The position numbers were made by a program, and so were the translations under genes. Shown here piece after piece: positions 42,672-52,370 of a DNA stretch of 64,000 bases. Position 1 is the stretch's first letter. Each line of letters starts with the position of its first letter. The notes beneath the pieces were generated by a model. It saw nothing but the letters and a program-made list of their open reading frames with translations. It did no database searches and was not told where the DNA came from. The stretch is taken from contig JALOLR010000007.1 of the NCBI GenBank assembly GCA_025455885.1, positions 1 through 64,000 on the forward strand. The letters run 5' to 3'. This stretch comes from Acidimicrobiales bacterium (lineage in GTDB: Bacteria; Actinomycetota; Acidimicrobiia; Acidimicrobiales; Acidimicrobilacustridaceae).

Positions 42672-45600
42672 GTGTTGTCGATCGCAAAGCTCCGCGTCGG
42701 AGCGGAGGCCTACCAGCTCACCGGTGTCGCCCAGTCCCTGGACGACTACTACTCCGGCGCGGGCGAGGCCGCCGGATGGTGGGCCGGTACCGGCGCGATC
42801 GTCCTCGGCCTCGACGGCGAAGTTGCCGGCGATGACCTCCGAGCTGTGCTCGCCGGGATGCAACCCGGCACCGGCGGGCTGTCCCCGAACAACGAGACGA
42901 TCCGGCCCCATCCCCGTCGTGTCCCAGGGTTCGATCTCACCTTCAAGGCCCCGAAGTCGGCGTCGGTGCTCTACGCGATCAGCGACGACCCAAGGGTCCA
43001 AGGGGCCATCATCGACGCCAGCGAAGCCGCGTTGCGTGGCACCCTCGGCTGGTTGGAACGAGAGGTGATGGCAGTCCGGCGAGGCAGCGACGACCGTCGC
43101 TACCTCGCCAACCTCGACCCCGGGACCGCGGCGGTGAAAGCCATCCGTGTGGAACCCGGTGCGGACCTCGTCGCCGCAGTGTTCCGGCACCGCACCTCAC
43201 GCGCCGGCGATCCGCTGCTGCATTGGCACGTCCTGATCCCGAACATGGTCCGCGGCGCCGACGGCCGCTGGTCAGCGTTCGTGCACCCCGACCTCTACCG
43301 CCTCCAGCGCGCCGCCGGGGAGGTCTTCCAAGCTGCGCTACGAGACGAGCTCACCCAGCGGCTCGGAGTCCAGTGGCGACCCGGCCGTCACGTCGCCGAG
43401 ATCGCCGGGATCCCCCAAGCCGTGCTGGATTCGTTCTCGAAGCGTTCCGCCGAGATCGACGCCTGGCTCGACGACCACGACCGCGGCCACGACCCCGCAT
43501 CGCGCCAACAAGCAGTGCTCGCCACCCGCCGAGGCAAAGCCGAGATGGAAGACGAGCGCCTCGATCTCGGCTGGAAACTCGAAGGCGCCACCCTCGGCTT
43601 CGGCCCCGAGCACGCCGAAGCCCTCATCGCCGAATGCCATCCCATCCAGACCCGGCACCCGCAGACGTGGGCTCTTCCCGAGCTCTCCGTCGGCGCTGAC
43701 GGCGCCCCCTCAACCCAAGCCCAGACCACCTCGGTCGAGGGGTGGATCGCCGATCTGCTCTGCACCGACCTGGTGACCCGCGATGCCACCTTCACTGTCG
43801 CCGACCTCTACCAAGCGGTCGCCCGCCGCCTCGGGGCCGGTGCCACCGTGGCCACCGTCGACCGTGTCGCCGCCACCGTGCTCGCCTCAGAGCAGGTCCT
43901 CGCCCTCGCCCCGAGACTGCGGGGCGACACCACCGCCCGGTGGACATCGCGACCGATGGCCGCCACCGAACGCCGACTCCTCGACACCTTCGAACGCCGC
44001 GACACCCACCACCCGATCCCCACCAAGCACCTCGAACAGGCACTGACCACAGCCAGGACCCTGGGCGCCGACCAAGTCGCGGCGGTGAGAGCGATCTGCG
44101 CGACCACCGACCCCGTCGCGGTCCTCATCGGACCCGCCGGAACCGGAAAGACTCACACCCTCGCCACCGTTGGCGCTGCGATGCGCGGCGCCGGCATGGC
44201 CCCCGTAGGCGCGACTCCCTCTGCGCGTGCCGCGGCCGAGCTCGAAGCCGGCACCGGCATCGACGCCTCCACCCTCCACTCCCTCGCCCGTCGCTGGGCC
44301 CTCCCCGGCCACGGACCAAGTCCTGCCACGGTGTTGATCATCGACGAAGCTGCCATGGCCTCCACCGTCGACCTCGAACCACTCATCACCCGAGCCGTCG
44401 CCGCTGGCGGTCGGGTGGTCCTCGTCGGCGATCACCACCAGCTCCCCGAGATCGGACCCGGCGGCGGCCTCGCCGCCGCGGTCGACCGCTGCCGTAGCGT
44501 CGCCGAACTGACCGTGAACCGACGCCAGATCGAACCCTGGGAACACCACGCCCTCGCCCAGCTGCGCGCAGGATCGATCCCCGCCGCGGTCACCGCCTAC
44601 CGGACCCACAACCGGGTGCACGTCACCCCCGACCTCGAGTCGATGCTCACCGTCGCCGTGGACCGCTACCTCGACGCCCTGCACGTCGGCCAACGACCCG
44701 TGCTCATGGCCGGCACCAACGACACCGTCAACCGGCTCAACCACCACGTCCGCCGACGACTCGCCGACCACCAGATCCTCGACCTCGACACCCCCATCGC
44801 CACCTCGCACGGGCGGTCGCTGGTGGTCGGAGACCGAGTCGTACTGCGCCGCAACGCCCGACTCACCCAACCCGCCGCTGATGCCGTCCAGGTCCGCAAC
44901 AGCGACATCGCCACCATCGTCGCCGCCGCCCCCGGCGGGGCCATCCGGGTCCGGCGAGACAACGACGACGCGACCTTCACCGTCCCCGCCGACTACCTCC
45001 GCGAAGGCTTCGTCAACCACGCGTACGCCGTCACCGCGCATCGCGCCCAAGGCGGCACCTGGGACACCGCCATCGCCGTCGGGGTCGATGGTCTCTACCG
45101 AGAAGCCGCCTACGTACAACTTTCCCGCGGCCGCCACTCGAACACCCTCGTCATCCCCCAAGCCCAGATCGACGAGATCGACGCCGAGCTCACACGCCAC
45201 ACCCACGGCATCCCCCTCCAGGGCGAGGAACCCAACGAACCGCTCGAGAACCTCATCGACAAACTCCAGACCTCGCGAGCCAAGCTGTTCGCCCTCACCC
45301 GGGACCCCGACGCAGACCGCGTCGCCGTCCTCGCCGACACCCACACCGTCGCCGAGCTCGAAGCCCGGGCAGCCCGCGCCCGCAGCATCGAACTCGCCGC
45401 CACAGCTGCGGTCGGTATCGACCCTGAGGTGCTGGAGCGTGCCGTCGACCGGGCGGCCCACACCGCCCGCCACGTCACCATCGGCACCCAGATCAAGGCG
45501 TTCGATCGCCACAACATCGGCACCGTCACCGCCATCGCCGACACCACCGCCACCCTCACCGTCCGGTTCACCTCCCACACGGGCGCGACCGCCGAACGCA

Positions 45601-46430
45601 CCCTCCCATGGACCGAGACCCGCCTCGTTGACCGGAACCTCCCACCGGCGCGGATCCTCCCGGCGGTCGCGCAACACCACCTCGAGACCCTCGCCCAAGC
45701 ACGCGACGAGACGCTCGGGCGGTGGGACAGCCATCTCGGCGCGCACGGTGTTACCGCTGGCGATGCCACTCGATGCGAACGCGCCGCCCAGCTCCTCGTC
45801 ACCCGCGAAGCCCGCCGACTCGGTGCCATCCAACCCGCGTGGCTGACCGACCAGATCGGGACACGCCCCGCCACCGCCCACGCCGCGACCCTGTGGGACG
45901 ACACCGTCGAGACCATCGCCCACCACCGGCTCCGCCACGCCATCCCCACCCGCACACCCGGGCTCGGAACCGAGCCCACCCCCGCTCACCCCGAATGGGA
46001 GCGCATCCGCAGCCAGATCACCGCCGCCGGCGAACACCTCGAACAGCTGGGCCGCGTCGAGCCCCAGCACCTGGCCCGCACCACCGAACAACTCCTCGAG
46101 CGTCGAGACGACCTCGACGCCATCCTCGCCACCGCGCCCCCCGACACCCGCACCCTCATCGACACCCTCACCAGCAACAGCCGCCAGCCCACCCTTCTCG
46201 ACGTCGACGCCGAGCTCCAAGCCGCACTCGACACCCGAGACACCCGCCGGACCTGGATCCTCGAACACTGGCCCCACGTCATCGAACGCAGCGAGATCGA
46301 CGCCGCTCTGGCCCCGCTCCAGCCAGACGACCCGGCCCACGAGCAGACCCTGACAGTCACCCACGACCTCTCCGTGAACCTCGGCTCCGTCCCCGATCAG
46401 GGCGACACCCTCGGAATGGACCTCTGGTGA
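42672..46430 (+). CDS. traA: MobF-type conjugative relaxase/helicase (TraA-like)
   Basis: The 1252-residue enzyme has a TrwC relaxase domain with Y14 and the Y26-Y27 pair near the start (LTGVAQSLDDYYSGAGEAAG). The three-histidine motif is H173, H184 and H186 (FRHRTSRAGD, then LLHWHVLI). A RecD2-like helicase follows with Walker A GPAGTGKT (487-494) and LIIDEAAMAST. The late VTAHRAQGGTWD helicase motif follows. It nicks oriT and unwinds the transferred strand. I chose the GTG at 42672, the family's usual VLSIAKL start. The stop is at 46430, and a hairpin follows. Confidence 0.93.
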   Translation: MLSIAKLRVGAEAYQLTGVAQSLDDYYSGAGEAAGWWAGTGAIVLGLDGEVAGDDLRAVLAGMQPGTGGLSPNNETIRPHPRRVPGFDLTFKAPKSASVLYAISDDPRVQGAIIDASEAALRGTLGWLEREVMAVRRGSDDRRYLANLDPGTAAVKAIRVEPGADLVAAVFRHRTSRAGDPLLHWHVLIPNMVRGADGRWSAFVHPDLYRLQRAAGEVFQAALRDELTQRLGVQWRPGRHVAEIAGIPQAVLDSFSKRSAEIDAWLDDHDRGHDPASRQQAVLATRRGKAEMEDERLDLGWKLEGATLGFGPEHAEALIAECHPIQTRHPQTWALPELSVGADGAPSTQAQTTSVEGWIADLLCTDLVTRDATFTVADLYQAVARRLGAGATVATVDRVAATVLASEQVLALAPRLRGDTTARWTSRPMAATERRLLDTFERRDTHHPIPTKHLEQALTTARTLGADQVAAVRAICATTDPVAVLIGPAGTGKTHTLATVGAAMRGAGMAPVGATPSARAAAELEAGTGIDASTLHSLARRWALPGHGPSPATVLIIDEAAMASTVDLEPLITRAVAAGGRVVLVGDHHQLPEIGPGGGLAAAVDRCRSVAELTVNRRQIEPWEHHALAQLRAGSIPAAVTAYRTHNRVHVTPDLESMLTVAVDRYLDALHVGQRPVLMAGTNDTVNRLNHHVRRRLADHQILDLDTPIATSHGRSLVVGDRVVLRRNARLTQPAADAVQVRNSDIATIVAAAPGGAIRVRRDNDDATFTVPADYLREGFVNHAYAVTAHRAQGGTWDTAIAVGVDGLYREAAYVQLSRGRHSNTLVIPQAQIDEIDAELTRHTHGIPLQGEEPNEPLENLIDKLQTSRAKLFALTRDPDADRVAVLADTHTVAELEARAARARSIELAATAAVGIDPEVLERAVDRAAHTARHVTIGTQIKAFDRHNIGTVTAIADTTATLTVRFTSHTGATAERTLPWTETRLVDRNLPPARILPAVAQHHLETLAQARDETLGRWDSHLGAHGVTAGDATRCERAAQLLVTREARRLGAIQPAWLTDQIGTRPATAHAATLWDDTVETIAHHRLRHAIPTRTPGLGTEPTPAHPEWERIRSQITAAGEHLEQLGRVEPQHLARTTEQLLERRDDLDAILATAPPDTRTLIDTLTSNSRQPTLLDVDAELQAALDTRDTRRTWILEHWPHVIERSEIDAALAPLQPDDPAHEQTLTVTHDLSVNLGSVPDQGDTLGMDLW

Positions 46431-46662
46431 TGCCGGGCCCCGCGGCGATGCGCCGCCGGGTGCCCATCTCGAGGTGGTGTTCCGCTCATCGGCCTGCCGG
46501 AGGCCTCGAGAGGCTGTCGGTCGACAATGTCGGGCTGGGCCTCGGGACCCATTTCCGTCGGGCTGACGATTCCACGACGCGCATGTGGGTCTACCGTCAC
46601 GGGCATCGATCGATCCGCCGTCGATCGACATGTCGGTCTCAGCGATGGGCCTGACACGCGTG

Positions 46663-46694
46663 TGGGCGCCCCGGACCCGCCTCCGGGGCGCCCA
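46663..46694. terminator. Bidirectional terminator hairpin
   Basis: Perfect 12-nt arms (46663-46674 and 46683-46694) enclose an 8-nt loop. They lie in the 290-nt gap between the relaxase stop and the convergent gene's end at 46721, an ideal place for a two-way terminator. The rest of the gap shows nothing I can name. Confidence 0.65.
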
Positions 46695-46720
46695 ACGCAT
46701 TCGACGCCTGCGGCGCAAGC

Positions 46721-47299
46721 TCAGGCGATGAGGTCCGGCGGCTCGCCTGTGGCCGTGGCGGCCCGGGGGACCAGACGCAGCGGCACCGGGTACTGGTGAC
46801 GCGGCGCCGGCGCAGGCCACGGCTGGCCATCGTTGTGACGGTCGGCCATAGCGATGCTCCAGTGCCGGAGCGCTTCCTGGAGCGCGTGGCTGACGTGAAC
46901 AGGCTCGTCCTGACCGGCAGTGGCCACGAGCCGGACCAGCGTCGAGCGCAAGGTCTCGCGCTCATCGAAGCGCGGGCTGTCCAGGGCGGCATCGGCGTAG
47001 CCGTCGAGCAGAGCGGTTCGCTCCGCGACCCACCACTGCAGGGCCTCTTCGATCGCAGCCCACAGTGTGAACCCGCGCCGGTCCCCGCGGCGCAGGAAGT
47101 CCACCGCCGCGATCACCTCGAGCATCCGGTCAGTGGCCTCGGCGGGATCCTCGACGAACCGCTCGGTCAGATCCCACACGGCGTCGCTGTCGTCGCCCTC
47201 GACCAGTTCCACCTCCTGCGGGCGTTGTTCGCCCGGCGGAGCGGCCGATGCAGGGGCAGGGCGGTCGTCGGGCTGGTCGAACAGAAGCTGGGGGTCCAT
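46721..47299 (-). CDS. Hypothetical protein of the coupling-protein operon
   Basis: The 192-residue acidic protein is mainly helical (DAVWDLTERFVEDPAEATDRML, WAAIEEALQWWVAERTALLDGYADAAL). A Pro-rich C-terminus follows. There are no membrane helices. I know no family. It lies 17 nt downstream of the 825-residue protein gene, so it is probably translated from the coupling-protein transcript. Confidence 0.6.
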   Translation of the reverse strand: MDPQLLFDQPDDRPAPASAAPPGEQRPQEVELVEGDDSDAVWDLTERFVEDPAEATDRMLEVIAAVDFLRRGDRRGFTLWAAIEEALQWWVAERTALLDGYADAALDSPRFDERETLRSTLVRLVATAGQDEPVHVSHALQEALRHWSIAMADRHNDGQPWPAPAPRHQYPVPLRLVPRAATATGEPPDLIA

Positions 47300-47316
47300 C
47301 GGTTGTGCTCCGTGGG

Positions 47317-49794
47317 TTAGAGGGACAGGTCCGGTGCGGGAAGGGCGTCGAGGAGCGACTGTCCGGTGACAGCGAATGGTTCGGGCAGGTCGAGGAGGAG
47401 CCCGTGTCGGTCATCGGGGCGGTGCTCGTCAGGCTCGGGGAGCGCCTCCAGCAGCCGCCGCGCTTCGCTCTTCTCGACCCGCCGAGGCGGGGTGGTCGCA
47501 GAGGGCTGGTGCGCCGCGATCAGCGCGGTCCGGTCGTTGCTAAGCGGCGCCACGGCACGGAGCCGGTCTCGGAGGTGGATCTGCTCCTCGGGTGGGAGCT
47601 CACGGGTCAGCGCCTCGAGGACGGTGTCGGTTCGCAGCCCGAGCTGAGAACGGGCGATCTGGGTGGTGAGGACCGGGTCTTCGTCACAACGAAGGTGCAG
47701 CGCAGCGACCGCGACATGTGAAGGGACCGAGCCGGCGGCGAGCGCAGCGGCGGTGTCGGCGGGGGAGAGGCCGTAGCGCTCCGAGGTGGCGGCGATGGCC
47801 TCGGCCGGCATGCCTCGCCGGCCGGCCAGATCAAGTCCGGTGGCTGGTTCGTCGACGGCGGCGGCAAGCCCTGCGGCGAAGCAGTCGGGGTTCGGGGCGT
47901 GGCTGGCCAAGAACCCTGCGACCTCCTCGGGGGAGTGGTCGGCCGCGAGGGTGCCGCCGGCGAGGTCCCACAGACCGGGATCGGCCGGGAGTGCGCTCAG
48001 GACATCGCGAGGTCGACACGCCAGGATCTCGGCGGGTTCACAGCCAGCGACGCGCATCTCCGCCGCCGTGGCATCGACGAGTTCCGCGGCCTCGACCCGT
48101 GAGGTCCCCCATCGATGGTGAAGCTCTCCGATGGCGTCGGCCGGTGCGATACCAAGGATCGGGAGCAGCGGCCCGACCGCGGCTGGGGGTGCGCCTTCGG
48201 CGTGCAGGACCGCAACCGTGGTGACCGCGGTGACCCCCGCGGCGCCGAGCAGCTCGGCCAGCTGCGCGGGGTCGGGGCTAGCCGCGAGAGCGGACTGCTC
48301 CGCAGCGGCGAGCCGGGGACTGACACGCTCGATCAGCCCTTCTCGGGCGTAGTCGGGCGACGCCGCGTAGGTAGCGAGATCGGCGTCGAAATCGACGCGC
48401 ACCTCGAGCACGACCTCGCGAAGGGCCCGCCGCCCCGCGGCCGTGGCAGCCTCCATCGCCTCATCGCAGCTCGGTCTCAGGGAGCCGACGACCTCGGGGG
48501 CCCGGCTCGGGCCTCGCTGCACGAGCGCGCGCCATTGCCCCTCATCGGGGACCACATAGGAGGTGACACGCCCGTGATGGACCTGCCGCCAAGCGCCGGC
48601 CTGTCCCTCCACCGCCTCCCACCCAACCCGCCCGACAGACTCAGTCCGACGGGGCACCCCGGCGGCGAGCTGCGGGTAACGCTCGACCAACGTGGCGATC
48701 GCGCTGGCCTGCGCAGCAGCCAGGTCGCGGTCCTCGCCACCGTCGAGGCGGCCAGCACCGACCTTCGAGCGGGTGTCCTCCAGGCGCCAGCTGGCATGAT
48801 CACCCTGTTCGACGACGACCAGGTACGCGGTCGCGTTGAGACGCCGGTAGAGGCCCTTGCCGTTGGCGTCCTCTCCTCGGGTGGCCCACTCGTCGCGGGT
48901 GTAGGGGCCCACCTCGACCCAACGACCGAGGGGGAGCTGCTCGACCGAGGCTCGGGGAAGGCGATTGCGGCGGCGGGCCGGCACGGCGCGGTCGTCGTCG
49001 ATGGCCATGCGGGGCAGCGGCGACGCGAGCAGTTCCAGCCCGAGATGGCGTCCCATCACGGCAGTGACTCGTCGGTCGGCGTCGAGCACATCGAGCAGCG
49101 ACTCCCACCGCTCGCGCACCTCGAGCGGCCCGGGATCGAACTGCGGCATTTCACCGGCCTCGCCGACCCTGCTCAGCACCAGCTGGGCTGCTTGGATCGA
49201 GAGGATCCCGCTCGGAGCTTCACGCTTCGAGTTGCGAGGCATGCGCTCCACCGCTGCGGTGAGCACGGCGAGCGGATCGCCGGCCTCAGCCACCCGGCCT
49301 CGCATCGTCCGCCGTGCCGCTGCCACTGCCGCAGACTCGATCGCCGCGTCCGAGAGCGCCGGTACTGGCCGTGCAAGCGCGGTCGGGTCGGGACGTCGGA
49401 CAAGCTGCTCGACGCAGAACACGCCCCGCCACTCCCACCCGGCCACCGCAGCCGCAGTGGGACGAACCCCACCGAGATGCGGGTCAGGTTCGCCAGCCGT
49501 GGCGGTGACCGGGACCCGAACCGGTAGGGCGTGCTCCCGGGCCCGGACGGCGCAGGTGGCGCCATCCCTCGAGGGCACCAGTTGCCATGTCTCGATCCCG
49601 GCCACTGGACCGGTGGCCCGATAGGACGCGAGCAGGAGCTGGTTGCGGGGCGAGTAGTCCGACCAGTCCCTCGTCAGATCGAGTGCCTGTTGCCAGTCGT
49701 CCGGGTCGCGGAGGTGGTCACCGGCCCACCGGTCCAGCCAAGCGTTGACCGCCCGGCCGCTGTCGAAGCTGATCGGGTTCGGGTTGACCACCAT
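47317..49794 (-). CDS. Large protein with ArdC-N-like start
   Basis: The 825-residue protein begins with a stretch like the ArdC ssDNA-binding region (DYSPRNQLLLASYRATGPVAGIETWQLV, about residues 47-74). A long, mixed middle of unknown fold follows, and an alanine-rich helical repeat part runs at about 500-780. There is no signal peptide or membrane helix. The gene lies between the coupling protein and the 192-residue protein, so a DNA-protecting or DNA-carrying transferred protein is conceivable. This is inference. Confidence 0.65.
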   Translation of the reverse strand: MVVNPNPISFDSGRAVNAWLDRWAGDHLRDPDDWQQALDLTRDWSDYSPRNQLLLASYRATGPVAGIETWQLVPSRDGATCAVRAREHALPVRVPVTATAGEPDPHLGGVRPTAAAVAGWEWRGVFCVEQLVRRPDPTALARPVPALSDAAIESAAVAAARRTMRGRVAEAGDPLAVLTAAVERMPRNSKREAPSGILSIQAAQLVLSRVGEAGEMPQFDPGPLEVRERWESLLDVLDADRRVTAVMGRHLGLELLASPLPRMAIDDDRAVPARRRNRLPRASVEQLPLGRWVEVGPYTRDEWATRGEDANGKGLYRRLNATAYLVVVEQGDHASWRLEDTRSKVGAGRLDGGEDRDLAAAQASAIATLVERYPQLAAGVPRRTESVGRVGWEAVEGQAGAWRQVHHGRVTSYVVPDEGQWRALVQRGPSRAPEVVGSLRPSCDEAMEAATAAGRRALREVVLEVRVDFDADLATYAASPDYAREGLIERVSPRLAAAEQSALAASPDPAQLAELLGAAGVTAVTTVAVLHAEGAPPAAVGPLLPILGIAPADAIGELHHRWGTSRVEAAELVDATAAEMRVAGCEPAEILACRPRDVLSALPADPGLWDLAGGTLAADHSPEEVAGFLASHAPNPDCFAAGLAAAVDEPATGLDLAGRRGMPAEAIAATSERYGLSPADTAAALAAGSVPSHVAVAALHLRCDEDPVLTTQIARSQLGLRTDTVLEALTRELPPEEQIHLRDRLRAVAPLSNDRTALIAAHQPSATTPPRRVEKSEARRLLEALPEPDEHRPDDRHGLLLDLPEPFAVTGQSLLDALPAPDLSL

Positions 49795-49816
49795 GGCCGT
49801 GACCGTGACCCTCGCC

Positions 49817-49904
49817 GGTCCCGGTTTCGGTCCCGGAACCAGTCCCGACCAGGAGATTCCACTGCCTGGCTCGCTCCCGGAAGTGGTCCCGGTTTCGGTC
49901 CCGG
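49817..49904. repeat. Two copies of a 20-bp repeat downstream of the coupling protein
   Basis: GGTCCCGGTTTCGGTCCCGG is present exactly at 49817-49836 and 49885-49904, in the intergenic gap (49795-49911). The reverse complement occurs once at 52303-52322 on the other side of the coupling-protein gene. The 20-mer is itself two GGTCCCGG units joined by TTTC. It may be a regulator or relaxosome binding site. Confidence 0.6.
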
Positions 49905-49911
49905 CCCCTGG

Positions 49912-52188
49912 TCAGACCGCCTCTCCGACGTGCGGTGCGTCGAAGCAGGTGAGACAGGCCACGGTGTCGCGTCCCCCAGGGCGAATGGCCGCGCCTTGCC
50001 CGACCATCACCCACTGCCCGCAGTTGTCGCAGTGGTTGGCGAACCGGTTCGGGACGACCGCTCGGTCCGCGTCCGAGCCGTCAGGGCTCATGGCCGATGC
50101 CTCCACCCCTGGTGGGCTTGACGGTGGAGCAGCTGCCGGGCCCGACGGCCGCGGTGGCGACGCCGCTGGGCCGGTGGCTGCGGGCGGCGGCGGGGCGACC
50201 GGGGGGAGGTTGCGGCTCGAGTCCACATGGACCGCGCGACCGAGGCCGGCCCCACCGGGCTCTGGTGCCTGATCGGTGACCGGGCAGGTCCCACCCGTCG
50301 GGGCGATCGGACGGCCCTCATCGTCAACCGGGACCAGCGCCCGGAGAGTCTTGTGCTCCCACCAACGAAGCGACCGAAGATGAATCGGCGGCAACGTCCC
50401 ATGGATCAGCACCGCCTCACCCGGAAGCATCTGTCGCACCACATGAGGAGCGACCAGGTCCTCGCGCTGAGAGCTCTCCGAGACCGTGCGCCGACCCCCT
50501 GTGGTGTCGGCCGACCAGGAGCGGCGAGCGACATGCTCGGTGCCCCCGACCGTTCGCAGCCACATGAGTGTCGCCGGATCATCGACACCGGTGAACACGA
50601 TCTTCGAGCGGTGCCCGCCGAGCACGGCGTCAGCGAGTGTCCCGTAGCGGTGGTCGATCTGGGCCTTCGACTGCCAGCAGGTGACGAACATCCCACCCAG
50701 CCCGGCGATGGTGGACACCTCCTCGGGAAGCCACGCCAGCTCGAGCTGCGCAGCCTCATCGATCACGACCAGCAACGGCTTCGCCAGCCGTCGCCCCTCG
50801 ATATCCCAACCGTGGAGCTGCTCACGGAAGTCGCCCAGCAGCCCACCGAGCACCGGCGCCAGCCGCTTGAACTCCGTATCAGGGGCTACCAGGTACAACG
50901 TGTTCGCCGACCCAGCCGGCCCGCCGGTGAGCCAGTCGAGATCCACGAACCGAGGCCGACGGTCCCCGATGGGGTCGCTGTTGTAGAAGTCACGGGCGTC
51001 GATGGACGCCGAGTGCGCCACTGACGGTTCACCCCACGCCTCGAACGCCATCCGGCCAGTGGCGTAGATCGAGGCGCGGATACGCGGATCCTCGTTGTGC
51101 AACGCGGTCAGCTTCAACGCCGCAGCCTCCGCCAGCCGCTGCGTCTCCAGATCGCCGCACTGGAGGCCTGAGCTCACCAGCTCGTGGATCGTCGGATCGG
51201 TGATCCCCGCGCTACGAAACGCCCACCCCGTAAGCGTCTGGATCGTCAACCGCTCCCGCGGCGCTCCATCCGCAGGCGTAGGGAGCCTGACCGAGAGCCC
51301 GGCAAGAGCCATGTAGGCGGACACGAACATCTCACCCTGCTGAGCCCAGTAGTCACCACCCTGTACCCCGCTCGTCGGGATCGCCGCCGCCAGCGCCCGT
51401 CCTGCACGCAGCGCGCCCGACGCGGTAGCCACCCCCCGCAGAGGCGTCCAGCGCGCAGTCGGCAACCCCGTCGACGCGCCCGGGTCGAACACGGCCACCT
51501 CGCCTCGGGTCGAGCGGGCCGACGCGGTGACGTCATACAGGTCCCGCTTCACCGACAACGCAACCACCGGACCGTCCCAACCGATCATCCCCGACGACAA
51601 CAACGCCGTCTTGCCTGCCTGTGTCGGCCCGATCAACGCCACCGACCCCCTCGACCCCTGCCGCCGCCCTCGCCGCCCCGACATCGGATGGCGATCCCGA
51701 TCCTCGGTTGCCAGCACTGGACCTCGGGGGGCCATCGCCCCCAGCAAGAACCGGCCCGACGGAGGCATCGCCGAACCAACCGACAGGGTGCGCACATCAG
51801 CCGGTCGGGCCTGACGGGCATCGGTGTCCACACCGAATCGCTCCCGATTGGCCGGCGACATCCGCTGCCAGAGACGCCAGAGCCCCCAGCCCGCGCCCAC
51901 CGCAGCAGCCGCAGCGATGCCGGTGCACAGCCAGTAGACCGCCGGTCCCGGCACGCCCGTCGCCTTCGAACCCCACACCGCTGAGGGAGCAGAAGGGTCG
52001 GAGCCCAGCGCGACCACGGCGTTGAGCCACCCGCTGGGGTCCGTATCCACGGACCCTCCGGTGACGCGAGTGGACACCCACGCCCCGAGGAACACGACCG
52101 CGGCCGCACCGAGCACGGCCGCACAGAGCGCGATCACAACCCTCTCAAAGCCGGACCCGCCTGTCGCTTGACCTGCTCCAGGCCTCAT
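49912..52188 (-). CDS. VirD4/TraG-type coupling protein (T4CP)
   Basis: The 758-residue ATPase has two membrane helices near the N-terminus (about residues 17-40 and 82-105), Walker A GPTQAGKT (about 187-194) and LLVVIDEAAQLE (Walker B). A late CWQSKAQIDHRYG motif is typical of TraM-recognition-domain coupling proteins. It links the relaxase-bound strand to the T4SS. A CxxC pair near the end (HCDNCGQW) and a further cysteine may form a small zinc site. The ATG at 52188 has AGGAG 7 nt upstream. Confidence 0.9.
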   Translation of the reverse strand: MRPGAGQATGGSGFERVVIALCAAVLGAAAVVFLGAWVSTRVTGGSVDTDPSGWLNAVVALGSDPSAPSAVWGSKATGVPGPAVYWLCTGIAAAAAVGAGWGLWRLWQRMSPANRERFGVDTDARQARPADVRTLSVGSAMPPSGRFLLGAMAPRGPVLATEDRDRHPMSGRRGRRQGSRGSVALIGPTQAGKTALLSSGMIGWDGPVVALSVKRDLYDVTASARSTRGEVAVFDPGASTGLPTARWTPLRGVATASGALRAGRALAAAIPTSGVQGGDYWAQQGEMFVSAYMALAGLSVRLPTPADGAPRERLTIQTLTGWAFRSAGITDPTIHELVSSGLQCGDLETQRLAEAAALKLTALHNEDPRIRASIYATGRMAFEAWGEPSVAHSASIDARDFYNSDPIGDRRPRFVDLDWLTGGPAGSANTLYLVAPDTEFKRLAPVLGGLLGDFREQLHGWDIEGRRLAKPLLVVIDEAAQLELAWLPEEVSTIAGLGGMFVTCWQSKAQIDHRYGTLADAVLGGHRSKIVFTGVDDPATLMWLRTVGGTEHVARRSWSADTTGGRRTVSESSQREDLVAPHVVRQMLPGEAVLIHGTLPPIHLRSLRWWEHKTLRALVPVDDEGRPIAPTGGTCPVTDQAPEPGGAGLGRAVHVDSSRNLPPVAPPPPAATGPAASPPRPSGPAAAPPSSPPGVEASAMSPDGSDADRAVVPNRFANHCDNCGQWVMVGQGAAIRPGGRDTVACLTCFDAPHVGEAV

Positions 52189-52236
52189 CGACTCGCTCCT
52201 GCTAGAGGCGGCCGTGACCAGGACCTGGGACTGGAT

Positions 52237-52322
52237 CCGGGACCACATCCGGGACAGCCCGGCGGCGGCAACCGCAGACGAATCCGCACATCGGGACCAC
52301 GACCGGGACCGAAACCGGGACC
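52237..52322. repeat. Array of CCGGGACC units upstream of the coupling protein
   Basis: In the 182-nt region between the divergent coupling-protein gene and the gene at 52371, the unit CCGGGACC (or CGGGAC variants) occurs at about 52237, 52249, 52291, 52303 and 52315. The stretch 52303-52322 is the exact reverse complement of the 20-bp repeats at 49817 and 49885. It could be an iteron-like operator or part of an oriT-like region. Confidence 0.6.
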
Positions 52323-52370
52323 AGCAATCCGCACCGTGGACCGCACATCACCGTCGACGGAAGGAACACC

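Noticed and set aside
43887..46820. A 977-residue frame opposite the relaxase gene
   Set aside because: It is antisense to conserved relaxase-helicase motifs. Long antisense frames are usual in GC-rich genes.
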